Below are positions 1 through 7,862 of a stretch of 64,000 bases of DNA, piece after piece. The notes under the pieces were generated by a model. The model saw nothing but the letters and a program-made list of their open reading frames with translations, was not told the DNA's origin and searched no databases. Location: contig NKIY01000004.1 of assembly GCA_002256345.1 (NCBI GenBank), positions 637,876-701,875 on the forward strand, written 5' to 3'. Origin of the DNA: Bradyrhizobiaceae bacterium PARB1. Its GTDB lineage: Bacteria; Pseudomonadota; Alphaproteobacteria; Rhizobiales; Xanthobacteraceae. A program made the translations under genes and the position numbers. Each line of letters opens with the position of its first letter. Within the stretch, counting starts at the first letter, position 1.

Positions 1-287
1 ACATAGAGCGTGAATGATCGATTGGAGGCATTGAGAAGAAAACTCCCGACCGTCAACGCGCCAACGTCGGATTGTCTAATATTGGTCAACGCTGCCTTGA
101 GTGCAGTAGGGAGCTCTCCGTTGTCCTTGACGAGGTTGTCCGCCGTTGTCTTGACGATATAGGCCTGAACGCGCTCCTCAATGCTGGACCAGGCTAAAGC
201 GAGTGCAGCTGTAACAGCGGCTATCAAGCCACCATTGAGCAGCTTCTTGCCGTGCTCCGCGAGCAACGATTTCAACTGTTCGTACAT
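1..287 (-). CDS. Partial gene for unknown membrane protein
   Basis: An open frame starts with ATG at 287 on the minus strand and runs off the left edge, so only the first 95 or so residues are seen. It begins MYEQLKSLLAEHGKKLLNGG and then has a hydrophobic, Ala/Leu-rich stretch at about residues 20-33, which looks like a single N-terminal membrane anchor. After that come charged and polar residues. I do not recognise the family. Base composition is less GC-rich than the neighbouring genes, which fits an accessory gene. No strong ribosome binding site is visible, and the start rests on the ATG and the uninterrupted frame only. Confidence 0.55.
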   Translation of the reverse strand, partial: MYEQLKSLLAEHGKKLLNGGLIAAVTAALALAWSSIEERVQAYIVKTTADNLVKDNGELPTALKAALTNIRQSDVGALTVGSFLLNASNRSFTLY

Positions 288-491
288 TGAAGACGACCGA
301 AGGGATTGAGAGATGCGCTTTCAACCTTAGGGTGGTATTGGTCGTCAATTCTCCAGCAGGACGCAAGACTTTTCTAACGGCGGCGGCCCCGCCGCATGCG
401 GGCGTTCGTCGGGATGGAGGGCATCGTCACCCTCGCCTTTGGCCTTATGGAGGCGTTCCGGCAGCCGAACATTTCGGCCTCCGGACTCCGG

Positions 492-1268
492 CTATTTGAC
501 CCAGTTCGGCTGGCGCTTCTCGACAAAAGCGCAGAGACCTTCCTGGGCTGCGTCGGTCACCGCCACATTGACGAAATCCTCGACGGCATTGGCGATGCTG
601 CGGCGATAGTCCAGGTCGATCTGCCGCATGAATGCAGCTCGCCCCATCCGGAGCACCGTTTCGGATTTCGCGGCGAAGGTTGCCGCCATCGCCATGGCTG
701 CGGCGTCGAGATCGGCGTCCGCCACCACGCGGGTGACGATGCCGAGATCGCAAGCCTCGCGGGCATCGAAGGTGCGGCCGGTGAACAGCAGCTCGAATGC
801 ACGGTGTCGGCCGATGATGCGCGGCAGATGGGCGAAATGGATCGCCGGCAGCACGCCCACATCGATCTCAGGATATCCGAATGTCGCGCTTTCGGCGGCG
901 AGAACCACGTCGCAGGACACGGCCATCGTCATGCCGCCGCCGCGGGCCGCGCCACTTACGGCCGCGATCGATGGCTTTCCGAGATTGTACTGCGCATCAT
1001 ACAGGTTGATGTAGAGCTCTTGCAGAAACTTGCGGATTTCTTCCCCGGGCTTGCCGAGCAGGATGTCGAGATCGAGGCCGGCGGAGAAGCGGCGGGCGAT
1101 CGTGCTCGACAGAACGACGGCCCGCGCCGTCCTGTCGTCGGCCGCCTGTCTGAAGGCAGTCACCACGGCGCGGATCAGTTCGAGACTCAACGCATTGACG
1201 GGCGGACGATTCAGCGAGATCCGTGCGACTGTATCGGTGACTTCGTAGCGAACGATTGGCTCGGGCAT
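492..1268 (-). CDS. Enoyl-CoA hydratase/isomerase family protein
   Basis: This 258-residue protein is a crotonase-fold enzyme acting on acyl-CoA thioesters in the cytoplasm. The sequence shows the usual opening (ISLNRPPVNALS), the first oxyanion-hole segment with FSAGLDLD near residue 61, and the second with SGAARGGGMTMA near residue 105. The usual catalytic Glu positions are followed by FGYPEIDVGVLPA. Length is typical. It is the last gene of a minus-strand operon behind a CoA-transferase and a Bug-type binding protein, which suggests it hydrates the CoA ester made by the transferase. The exact substrate cannot be read from the sequence. Confidence 0.9.
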   Translation of the reverse strand: MPEPIVRYEVTDTVARISLNRPPVNALSLELIRAVVTAFRQAADDRTARAVVLSSTIARRFSAGLDLDILLGKPGEEIRKFLQELYINLYDAQYNLGKPSIAAVSGAARGGGMTMAVSCDVVLAAESATFGYPEIDVGVLPAIHFAHLPRIIGRHRAFELLFTGRTFDAREACDLGIVTRVVADADLDAAAMAMAATFAAKSETVLRMGRAAFMRQIDLDYRRSIANAVEDFVNVAVTDAAQEGLCAFVEKRQPNWVK

Positions 1269-1305
1269 CGGCGTCCTGTCCTTCAGATGCGTTGTGATTT
1301 GTCGT

Positions 1306-2283
1306 TTAGAGCGGCTTCAGGCCGATGTCCTGGGCCACGCGGGTCCAGCGCTCGCTTTCGCGCGCCACGAAGTCCTTCAGTTGCTCCTTCGGCACGATCA
1401 GACGTTCGGCCCCGCGCTGGGTCAACGCGTCAGCGAACGCCTGTTGGGATGCGGTCTGCTGGAAGGCGGCCTGCAGTCGCTCGATCGTTGCCGCCGGTGT
1501 CGCCGTCGGCACCTGGACAGAGAACCAGAAGTTGAGATCGAAGCCGGAGAAACCGATTTCCTTCATGGTCGGAATGTCCGGCAGTTGCGGCACCCGGCCG
1601 GGTGAGGTGACGGCGAGGCCGCGCACGGTGCCGGATTTGATCTGTTCGGCGCTGGTGGTGATGCTGTCGAAAAGAATATCGACGCGGCCGCCCACGACTT
1701 CGGTCAAAGCCGGAGCACTGCCGCGAAACGGAACGGGAAGAGCCTCGATGCCCGTCAGCTTCTGAAACAGCGCGCCGAGAATATGCGGCGACGAGCCGGA
1801 GCCGAAGGTCGCATAAGTGAGTCCGCCCTTTTTCTTCTTCGCATAGTCGACGAGCTCGGCCACGGATTTCACGTCGGTATATTGCGGATTGACGATCAGG
1901 ACGTTCGGCAGCGATGCCGTCGTCGCGATGGTCTGGAAATCCTTCATCGGATTGTAGTTGTTGGATGGATACAGGATCGGATTGACGCCGAGCATCGCCA
2001 CCGTGCTGTGCAGCATGGTGTAACCGTCGGCCGGCCCCTGGGCGACGGCCATGGCGCCGACATTGCCTGCGGCGCCCGCGCGATTCTCGATCACCACCGT
2101 CTGTCCGAGATTGCTGGCAAGCGGGTCGTTCAGCAAGCGGATGATGAAGTCGGTCGGACCGCCCGGTGCGAAGGGCACCACGATCTTGAGAGGCGAAGCC
2201 GGGAAGGTGTTGGCGCTGGCGAAGCGCGGCGCCAGCATGGCGGCTGCGCCGCCAGCAAGCAGCGCGCGGCGATTGATGTTCAT
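1306..2283 (-). CDS. Bug/TctC-type tripartite tricarboxylate transporter binding protein
   Basis: A periplasmic solute-binding protein of the Bug family, which captures carboxylates. The N-terminus MNINRRALLAGGAAAMLAP is a signal peptide with a twin-arginine-like start. The mature part shows the family pattern PLKIVVPFAPGGPTDFI and the loop NRAGAAGNVGA. I chose ATG at 2283 because GGAGGA stands just before it; an in-frame start at 2295 would sit on the ribosome binding site. No TctA or TctB membrane subunits are in the window, so it is an orphan component here, as is common in this family. It lies between the CoA-transferase and the enoyl-CoA hydratase and probably shares their operon. Confidence 0.9.
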   Translation of the reverse strand: MNINRRALLAGGAAAMLAPRFASANTFPASPLKIVVPFAPGGPTDFIIRLLNDPLASNLGQTVVIENRAGAAGNVGAMAVAQGPADGYTMLHSTVAMLGVNPILYPSNNYNPMKDFQTIATTASLPNVLIVNPQYTDVKSVAELVDYAKKKKGGLTYATFGSGSSPHILGALFQKLTGIEALPVPFRGSAPALTEVVGGRVDILFDSITTSAEQIKSGTVRGLAVTSPGRVPQLPDIPTMKEIGFSGFDLNFWFSVQVPTATPAATIERLQAAFQQTASQQAFADALTQRGAERLIVPKEQLKDFVARESERWTRVAQDIGLKPL

Positions 2284-2351
2284 GTTGTCCTCCAATGTTC
2301 GTTTGTTTGCGGAGCCGATGCGGATCGGCGGGATGCGGTGAGGTTTCGGGC

Positions 2352-3572
2352 TCAGTTCTGCGGATGCGAGGGCGCTTCGAGCACGGTGCGGTCCGCGACC
2401 ATGCGGTCGATCTCGGCGTCGCTCAGCCCGGCTGCGCGGCAGATGTCGCGCGTATCGGTTCCGAGTGGCTTCGGCGTGGAGCGCAGGCTGCCGGGGGTGC
2501 GCGACATCTTGATCGGAATGCCGAGCGCTCTGTAGTTGCCCTGTTCGAGGATCATGTTGCGGTGATGCGTATGCGGTGCGGCTAGTACGCTCGGCACGTC
2601 CTTGATGGCGCTGGCCGGAATCCCGCTGCGCAGCAGGTCGGTCGCCAATTGGTCTGCATCGCGTTCCGCAAGCACGTCCTGCAGCAGCTCATGCAGTTCT
2701 TCACGATGCTGGACGCGTAGCGCATTTGTGGTGAAGCGCGGATCGGCACTCAGTTCTGAGCAGCCGAGAAATTTGCACACGGCAACGAACTGGCCGTTAT
2801 TGCCGGCGCCGAGAAACATGGGGCCGGTGCGGGTGGCGAATTCCTCGTAAGGCGCGATGCTCGGATGTTGATTGCCGCTGCGTACCGGCTCGGCACCGGT
2901 CTGCAGATAGCCGGCCGCATGCGGATGCAGATAAGCGAGGGCGCAGTCATAGAGGCAGACATCCAGCTTCTGGCCGCGGCCCGAACGCTCGCGCTCCAGC
3001 GCGGCCATCAGGATCGCGGCGAGCGCGTTCATGCCGGTGCCGATATCGACGATGGACATGCCGACGCGCAGCGGCCCGGAATCGGGGCTGCCATTCACGC
3101 TCATATTTCCGGCGATGGCCTGGATCACGGAATCGTAGCCCGGCAGTCCGCCAAGCGGCCCGTCTTCACCGAAGCCGGTGATCTGGCAGTAGATCAGGCG
3201 CGGAAATTTGCCGGCGAGGACGTCGTCATAACCCAGCCCCCAGCGCTCCAGCGTGCCGGCCTTGAAATTGTGGATCAGGACATCGGCGCCCTCGAGCAGC
3301 CGCAGCAGCAGGTCCCGGCCTTCCTGCCTGGAGAAGTCGATCGCCGCATGGCGCTTGTTGCGGTTGATGCCGCTGTAATAGGCGCTGCCTTCGGGCCCGA
3401 ACGGCCCCCAGGTCCGCGTCTCGTCCCCGGCCGGCGGCTCCACCTTGATGATTTCGGCGCCGTGGTCGCCCAGAATCTGGGTGCAGAATGGCCCCGCCAG
3501 CACACGCGAGAGATCGATGACCTTCATGCCCGTCAGGGCGCCCTTGGGCATATTGTTCATTATACGATCCAT
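2352..3572 (-). CDS. Class III (CaiB/BaiF) CoA-transferase
   Basis: This protein of up to 406 residues belongs to the family III CoA-transferases, which move CoA between carboxylic acids through an aspartyl-CoA intermediate. The family signature MKVIDLSRVLAGPFCTQILG lies near the N-terminus, followed by DHGAEIIKVEPPAGDETR and NRNKRHAAIDFS. A GxG motif region GYDSVIQAIAG is also visible. In-frame ATGs at 3572, 3560 and 3551 are all possible starts. The last gives the usual short lead before LTGMKVIDL and would leave the palindromic operator outside the coding region; none has a good ribosome binding site. It heads a three-gene operon, divergent from an IclR regulator. Confidence 0.9.
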   Translation of the reverse strand: MDRIMNNMPKGALTGMKVIDLSRVLAGPFCTQILGDHGAEIIKVEPPAGDETRTWGPFGPEGSAYYSGINRNKRHAAIDFSRQEGRDLLLRLLEGADVLIHNFKAGTLERWGLGYDDVLAGKFPRLIYCQITGFGEDGPLGGLPGYDSVIQAIAGNMSVNGSPDSGPLRVGMSIVDIGTGMNALAAILMAALERERSGRGQKLDVCLYDCALAYLHPHAAGYLQTGAEPVRSGNQHPSIAPYEEFATRTGPMFLGAGNNGQFVAVCKFLGCSELSADPRFTTNALRVQHREELHELLQDVLAERDADQLATDLLRSGIPASAIKDVPSVLAAPHTHHRNMILEQGNYRALGIPIKMSRTPGSLRSTPKPLGTDTRDICRAAGLSDAEIDRMVADRTVLEAPSHPQN

Positions 3573-3591
3573 AAGTTTCGTATAATGAAAC
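3556..3591. promoter_or_regulatory. Palindromic operator with opposed TATAAT boxes
   Basis: A perfect 12-bp inverted repeat, TTCATTATACGA (3556-3567) and TCGTATAATGAA (3578-3589), is separated by 10 bp. Each arm contains TATAAT on the outgoing strand, so it can serve as a -10 box for both the CoA-transferase operon (minus) and iclR (plus). A second overlapping palindrome, GTTTC-N7-GAAAC, spans 3575-3591. The position between divergent catabolic and regulator genes suggests IclR autoregulation and control of the operon. That IclR binds here is an inference. Confidence 0.6.
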
Positions 3592-3677
3592 TAACGTTCA
3601 TTCATGAGCAGGTCAAGTTCCGCCCATGAATGCAGAATCTCTTGTATGAAGAGCCCGATTTCGATCAGGGCGATGTG

Positions 3678-4472
3678 ATGGCAGGACGGCGTTCGGCGGC
3701 TACTGAAGCGAGGAAGGGGACCGATCCGGCCAATCCGAGCGGTGCGCTGCTGCGCGGTCTCGACGTGCTGCAGGCCTTCGGGCCGGACAAGGAACGTCTC
3801 GGCAATGCCGAGATCGCTGCAGCCACCGGGCTGCCGAAGCCGACCGTATCGCGGCTCACCCGGGCTTTGGTCGATGCCGGATACCTCGACTACGAGCCGG
3901 TTGGCGGCAAATACCAGCTCAGGCCGCGCGTGCTGACGCTGGGCTTTTCCCTACTCAGCAACATGAAGATCCTGCCAGTCGCCCACGAGCAATTGCAGCG
4001 GCTGGCGACTGCCAGCGGCTGCACCGTATCGTTGGCCTGGCCCGACGCGCCCAACATGATCTATCTGGACCGCTGCCCCGGCGAGGTGATGCCCTATTTC
4101 TTCAGCGTCGGCTCCGTCATCGACATGGCGCGCACGGCCACGGGCCACGCCTATCTCGCCAGCCTGGATGCACCCGCGCGGGCCGCGGTGATGGACGTGC
4201 TGGCGCGCGACAAGAGCGACGACTGGGCCAGTGTCGAAGCGGCGATCCAGCGCGCCGTGCGCGATGTGGCGGAGCGGGGCTTTTGCATGGTGGACACGGC
4301 ATGGCGGCGCAATATCCGCGGTATCGCGGCTCCCCTCGTATCGCGCGACGGACGCACCCGGATGTCGATCAATTGCGTGACGACGACCTTCGCCATGCCG
4401 GCCGAAACGCTGGCGGAAAAGTGGGGACCGGTTCTGGCCAACACTGCGCAGGCTCTGTCGGATCGCCTCTGA
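3678..4472 (+). CDS. IclR family transcriptional regulator
   Basis: A DNA-binding regulator with an N-terminal winged helix (GLDVLQAFG to LTRALVDAGYL, including GLPKPTVSRLTRAL as recognition helix) and a C-terminal IclR effector domain (from LSNMKILPVAHEQLQRL to the end). Length from the ATG at 3678 is 264 residues, normal for the family; an upstream in-frame ATG at 3630 gives 280 residues but has no ribosome binding site, while AGGG precedes 3678. It is divergent from the CoA-transferase operon, with the palindrome at 3556-3591 between them, so it most likely controls that operon. The inducer is unknown, presumably the carboxylate or its CoA ester. Confidence 0.9.
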   Translation: MAGRRSAATEARKGTDPANPSGALLRGLDVLQAFGPDKERLGNAEIAAATGLPKPTVSRLTRALVDAGYLDYEPVGGKYQLRPRVLTLGFSLLSNMKILPVAHEQLQRLATASGCTVSLAWPDAPNMIYLDRCPGEVMPYFFSVGSVIDMARTATGHAYLASLDAPARAAVMDVLARDKSDDWASVEAAIQRAVRDVAERGFCMVDTAWRRNIRGIAAPLVSRDGRTRMSINCVTTTFAMPAETLAEKWGPVLANTAQALSDRL

Positions 4473-4549
4473 AAGTTCCGGTTTTGACCTTCTGGGTCTG
4501 AGGGCCTACTTTAGGGAGCAACTTCCTGATCTTAAGCCTCGAGCCTCCC

Positions 4550-5842
4550 ATGACCGCCTCGCTGAAAGCCATCGACGGATCGGCCGATCTGCCGGTTCTG
4601 ATGAACGACCTCGCCGCCCGCGCCCGCGCGGCAGCACGGGTGCTCGCGGTGGCGCCAACGGAGCAGAAGAACCGGGCGCTCGCGGCCATGGAAGCGGCGA
4701 TCCGCGCGAATTCTGCGGCCATTCTCGCGGCCAATGCCGAGGATGTCGCCGAGGTCCGCGCCAATGGCGCGACGTCGGCCTTCGTCGACCGGCTGACGCT
4801 GACCGAGGCCCGGGTGCAGGCGATGGCGGATGGCATTCGCGTCATCCATGACATCGAGGATCCCGTCGGCCGCGTGAGCGAGCGCTGGCAGCGGCCGAAT
4901 GGCATGACCATCGAACGCGTTCGCGTGCCGCTCGGTGTCGTCGGCGTGATTTTCGAGAGCCGGCCGAATGTCGCGGCCGATGCCGGCGTGCTGTGCCTGA
5001 AGTCGGGCAATGCGGTGATTTTGCGTGGCGGTTCGGACAGTTTCCGCTCCTGCCGCGCCATTCATGTGTGCCTCGTGCAGGGGCTGCGCGAAGCCGGCCT
5101 GCCGGAAGCGGCGATCTCGCTGGTGCCGACGCGCGACCGCGCAGCGGTGGGGCTGATGCTCACGGGCCTGAACGGCGGCATCGATGTGATCGTGCCGCGC
5201 GGCGGCAAGAGCCTCGTCGCCCGCGTCGAGGCGGAAGCGCGGGTGCCGGTGTTCGCGCATCTCGAAGGCGTCAATCATGTCTATGTGGATCGGGCCGCCA
5301 AGCTCGATATGGCGAAGTCCATCGTGCTGAACGCCAAGATGCGCCGACCGGGCGTCTGCGGCGCCACCGAGACGCTGCTGGTCGACAGGGCCGTGGCCGG
5401 CACGCATCTGAAGCCGCTGATCGATATGCTGCTGGAAGCGGGCTGCGAAGTGCGCGGCGACGACGCCGTGCAGCAGGCGGATGCGCGCGTGAAGCTTGCG
5501 ACTGCCGAGGACTGGGACACCGAATATGAGGACGCGATCATTTCCGCGCGCGTTGTCGATGGCCTCGACGATGCGCTGGGCCACATCCACGCACATTCGT
5601 CACATCACACCGATGCGGTCGTGACCGAGGACGATGCGGTGGCAGCGCGCTTCCTCAACGAAGTCGATTCCGCCATCGTGCTGCACAACGCTTCGACCCA
5701 ATTCGCCGATGGCGGCGAATTTGGTTTCGGCGCCGAAATCGGCATTGCCACCGGCAAATTCCACGCCCGTGGCCCGGTTGGCGCCGAACAGCTCACCAGC
5801 TTCAAATATCGCGTCCACGGTACCGGGCAGACCCGGCCGTGA
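4550..5842 (+). CDS. proA: Glutamate-5-semialdehyde dehydrogenase
   Basis: ProA reduces gamma-glutamyl phosphate to glutamate-5-semialdehyde with NADPH, the second step of proline synthesis. The 430-residue protein shows the aldehyde-dehydrogenase-fold segments [16 protein letters not shown] (cofactor binding), [22 protein letters not shown] and the catalytic cysteine in [11 protein letters not shown] at about residue 270. Length is normal. The stop codon overlaps the next start (TGATG at 5840-5844), so proA and nadD are translationally coupled. proB, the usual partner, is not seen in the window. Confidence 0.96.
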   Translation: MTASLKAIDGSADLPVLMNDLAARARAAARVLAVAPTEQKNRALAAMEAAIRANSAAILAANAEDVAEVRANGATSAFVDRLTLTEARVQAMADGIRVIHDIEDPVGRVSERWQRPNGMTIERVRVPLGVVGVIFESRPNVAADAGVLCLKSGNAVILRGGSDSFRSCRAIHVCLVQGLREAGLPEAAISLVPTRDRAAVGLMLTGLNGGIDVIVPRGGKSLVARVEAEARVPVFAHLEGVNHVYVDRAAKLDMAKSIVLNAKMRRPGVCGATETLLVDRAVAGTHLKPLIDMLLEAGCEVRGDDAVQQADARVKLATAEDWDTEYEDAIISARVVDGLDDALGHIHAHSSHHTDAVVTEDDAVAARFLNEVDSAIVLHNASTQFADGGEFGFGAEIGIATGKFHARGPVGAEQLTSFKYRVHGTGQTRP

Positions 5843-6498
5843 TGGATCGCCTGCGGGCGCCGCGTTCACCGGTTTTCATGCGCGGCTTGCCGCCGCTCAG
5901 CCCGGGCATGCGAATCGGGCTGCTGGGCGGGTCGTTCAATCCACCCCATGCGGCCCATCGCGCCGCGACGTTGTTCGCCATGAAGCGGCTGCAGCTGGAT
6001 GTCGTCTGGTGGCTGGTTTCTCCAGGTAATCCGTTGAAATATAACGGAAACCTTCATGCTCTCAGAGAGCGCGCCGAAACAGCCGCTGAGGTGGCCGATC
6101 ACCCGCGGATTGTCGTCAGCTGTCTCGAAAGCGTCATTGGTACGCGCTATACCGTCGATACCGTCACCTATCTGCGCCGGCGATGCTCGCAAGCTCGTTT
6201 CGTCTGGATCATGGGAGCCGACAACCTCGCCCAGTTTCACCGCTGGGGGCGATGGCAGCAGATTGCGAACAGCGTCCCGATCGCCATTATCGACCGCGCT
6301 TCGCCGAATCCGGCGTCGCAAGGTTGCCGCGCTTTGGCCGCACAGGCGCCGCAAGCTTTGGCGCGTTTTCGGGTCAAAGAGAGCGATTCCGGGTCATTGG
6401 CGGAGCTAAATCCGCCCGCCTGGACGTTTCTGACCGGTCTCAAGCTGACCATGTCCTCCACCCGACTGCGGAACCCGGACGGCAGCTGGAAAAGCTGA
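5842..6498 (+). CDS. nadD: Nicotinate-nucleotide adenylyltransferase
   Basis: NadD joins nicotinate mononucleotide and ATP to form deamido-NAD, a step in NAD synthesis. The nucleotidyltransferase signature [14 protein letters not shown] lies near residue 25, [14 protein letters not shown] in the middle and the C-terminal STRLR motif near the end. The protein is about 218 residues, normal. I take the ATG at 5842, which overlaps the proA stop; the first 20 or so residues before MRIGLLGG may be non-conserved lead. It is followed by rsfS, an arrangement frequent in alphaproteobacteria and many other bacteria. Confidence 0.95.
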   Translation: MDRLRAPRSPVFMRGLPPLSPGMRIGLLGGSFNPPHAAHRAATLFAMKRLQLDVVWWLVSPGNPLKYNGNLHALRERAETAAEVADHPRIVVSCLESVIGTRYTVDTVTYLRRRCSQARFVWIMGADNLAQFHRWGRWQQIANSVPIAIIDRASPNPASQGCRALAAQAPQALARFRVKESDSGSLAELNPPAWTFLTGLKLTMSSTRLRNPDGSWKS

Positions 6499-6519
6499 GT
6501 CCCCCTGCAACCGAGAGAC

Positions 6520-7275
6520 GTGCTAGTGTGCCTGCGTGCTGGACGAGTGAGTCCGGCGAACCCATATGCGTATTCGATCAACCGGGCGCCGGATTTGGCG
6601 ATCCCCAGTGAAAGGAATGGTCACCTGGCCACCTCATTGTCCAAGACGGGCGCTTCCAAAAAGGCGTTGTCAAAGGCCGCCGCTTCGTCCGAAAAGAAGG
6701 CTTCGGTGAAGTCCGTTTCCGCCAAGAAGGCCCCGGCTGAAAAGGCTGCGACCGACAAGGCCGTGAAGAAGGCGCCAGCCAAGAAAGCTGCCGCGCCGAA
6801 AAAGGCCGCCACTCCGAAAGCTACGACTCCGAAAACTGCCAAATCGACCCCGACCAAGGCCGTGATCGCCAAGAAGGCCGCGCCAAAGAAGGCTGCAGTC
6901 GCCGAGGCGGTGCGCGACAGCGCGACCGAGACACTCAATCTGGTGCTGGCGCGGCTCGAGGACATGAAGGCGGAAGAGACCGTCACCATCGATCTGCGCG
7001 GCAAGTCGGCATTTTCGGATTACCTGGTCGTGACGACGGGCCGGTCGAATCGCCATGTCAGTTCGATCGCCGAGAACGTCGCCAAGGGTCTGAAGGAAGC
7101 CGGGCAGAAAAAGCTCCATGTCGAGGGCATGACCAATGCGGATTGGGTGCTGATCGACACCGGCGAAGTGATCCTGCATGTATTCCGGCCGGAAGTGCGC
7201 GAGTTCTACAATATTGAACGGCTGTGGGCGCAGAACACGCAGGATGAGCAGCGGGTCAGCCTGAAGGCAGTCTAA
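6520..7275 (+). CDS. rsfS: Ribosomal silencing factor with Lys/Ala-rich N-terminal extension
   Basis: The C-terminal 115 or so residues are a clear RsfS/Iojap domain (TVTIDLRGKSAFSDYLVVTTG, then HVEGMTNADWVLIDTGEVILHVF). RsfS binds ribosomal protein L14 and blocks subunit joining when nutrients run out. Ahead of it lies a long low-complexity stretch rich in Lys and Ala with repeated KKA and PKKA units, similar in look to histone H1 tails. The start is uncertain: GTG 6520 is the longest option, CTG or TTG codons near 6625-6637 lie closer to AAAGGA, and the extension is in frame in all cases. Together with nadD upstream and rlmH downstream this is a conserved housekeeping run. Confidence 0.9.
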   Translation: MLVCLRAGRVSPANPYAYSINRAPDLAIPSERNGHLATSLSKTGASKKALSKAAASSEKKASVKSVSAKKAPAEKAATDKAVKKAPAKKAAAPKKAATPKATTPKTAKSTPTKAVIAKKAAPKKAAVAEAVRDSATETLNLVLARLEDMKAEETVTIDLRGKSAFSDYLVVTTGRSNRHVSSIAENVAKGLKEAGQKKLHVEGMTNADWVLIDTGEVILHVFRPEVREFYNIERLWAQNTQDEQRVSLKAV

Positions 7276-7282
7276 ACGCTCT

Positions 7283-7333
7283 CGTGTCCCGGACGCGAAG
7301 CAGCGCTTTGCGGCGCACCGCGTCCGGGACACG
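7283..7333. repeat. Intergenic inverted repeat
   Basis: Arms CGTGTCCCGGACGCG (7283-7297) and CGCGTCCGGGACACG (7319-7333) are perfect inverse complements of 15 bp around a 21-bp centre. It fills the rsfS-rlmH gap. It resembles dispersed palindromic elements of Bradyrhizobiaceae rather than a terminator, as no U-run follows. Confidence 0.7.
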
Positions 7334-7360
7334 GTAACGTTCGGCTGCTAATCTCCGCCG

Positions 7361-7843
7361 ATGCATCTCCTCGTCATTTCCATCGGCAAGCTCAAGCAAG
7401 GTCCCGAACGCGAGCTGGCCGAGCGCTATCGTGAGCGCTTCGACGATATCGGCCGCAAGCTCGGCTTTCGCAGCCTGACTATTCATGAGATTCCGGAAAG
7501 CCGGGCGCGCGATACGGCGACCCGGATGGCCGAGGAGGGCGCGGCGATTGCCGCCCTGATACCCGACAAGGCCGTCCTTGTGACCATGGACGAGCGCGGT
7601 AGCAGCATTGATAGCGCCAGCTTCGCGCGCCATCTTGGTAGGGCACGGGACGAATCGGTGTCACATTATGTTTTTGTCATCGGCGGCGCGGACGGACTTT
7701 CGCCCGAATTGCGGCGCAAAGCCAAACTCAGCATGGCCTTCGGCTCGGCGACATGGCCGCACCAGATGGTTCGCGTCATGCTCCTGGAACAGATTTATCG
7801 GGCTGCCACGATTCTTGCTGGCCACCCTTATCATCGCGTGTAA
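7361..7843 (+). CDS. rlmH: 23S rRNA (pseudouridine1915-N3)-methyltransferase
   Basis: RlmH methylates pseudouridine 1915 of helix 69 in 23S rRNA using S-adenosylmethionine. The 160-residue protein has the SPOUT-family knot motifs: LVTMDERGSSIDSASFA, FVIGGADGLSPELRRKA and the C-terminal WPHQMVRVMLLEQIYRAATILAGHPYHR. Length is typical. It follows rsfS after a short palindromic spacer and precedes the EnvC-like gene by about 20 bases. Confidence 0.96.
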   Translation: MHLLVISIGKLKQGPERELAERYRERFDDIGRKLGFRSLTIHEIPESRARDTATRMAEEGAAIAALIPDKAVLVTMDERGSSIDSASFARHLGRARDESVSHYVFVIGGADGLSPELRRKAKLSMAFGSATWPHQMVRVMLLEQIYRAATILAGHPYHRV

Positions 7844-7862
7844 AGGCGCTTTCGAAACTTTG

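Noticed and set aside
396-1535. A 379-codon plus-strand frame opposite the enoyl-CoA hydratase gene
   Set aside because: Antisense shadow crossing two well-supported genes.
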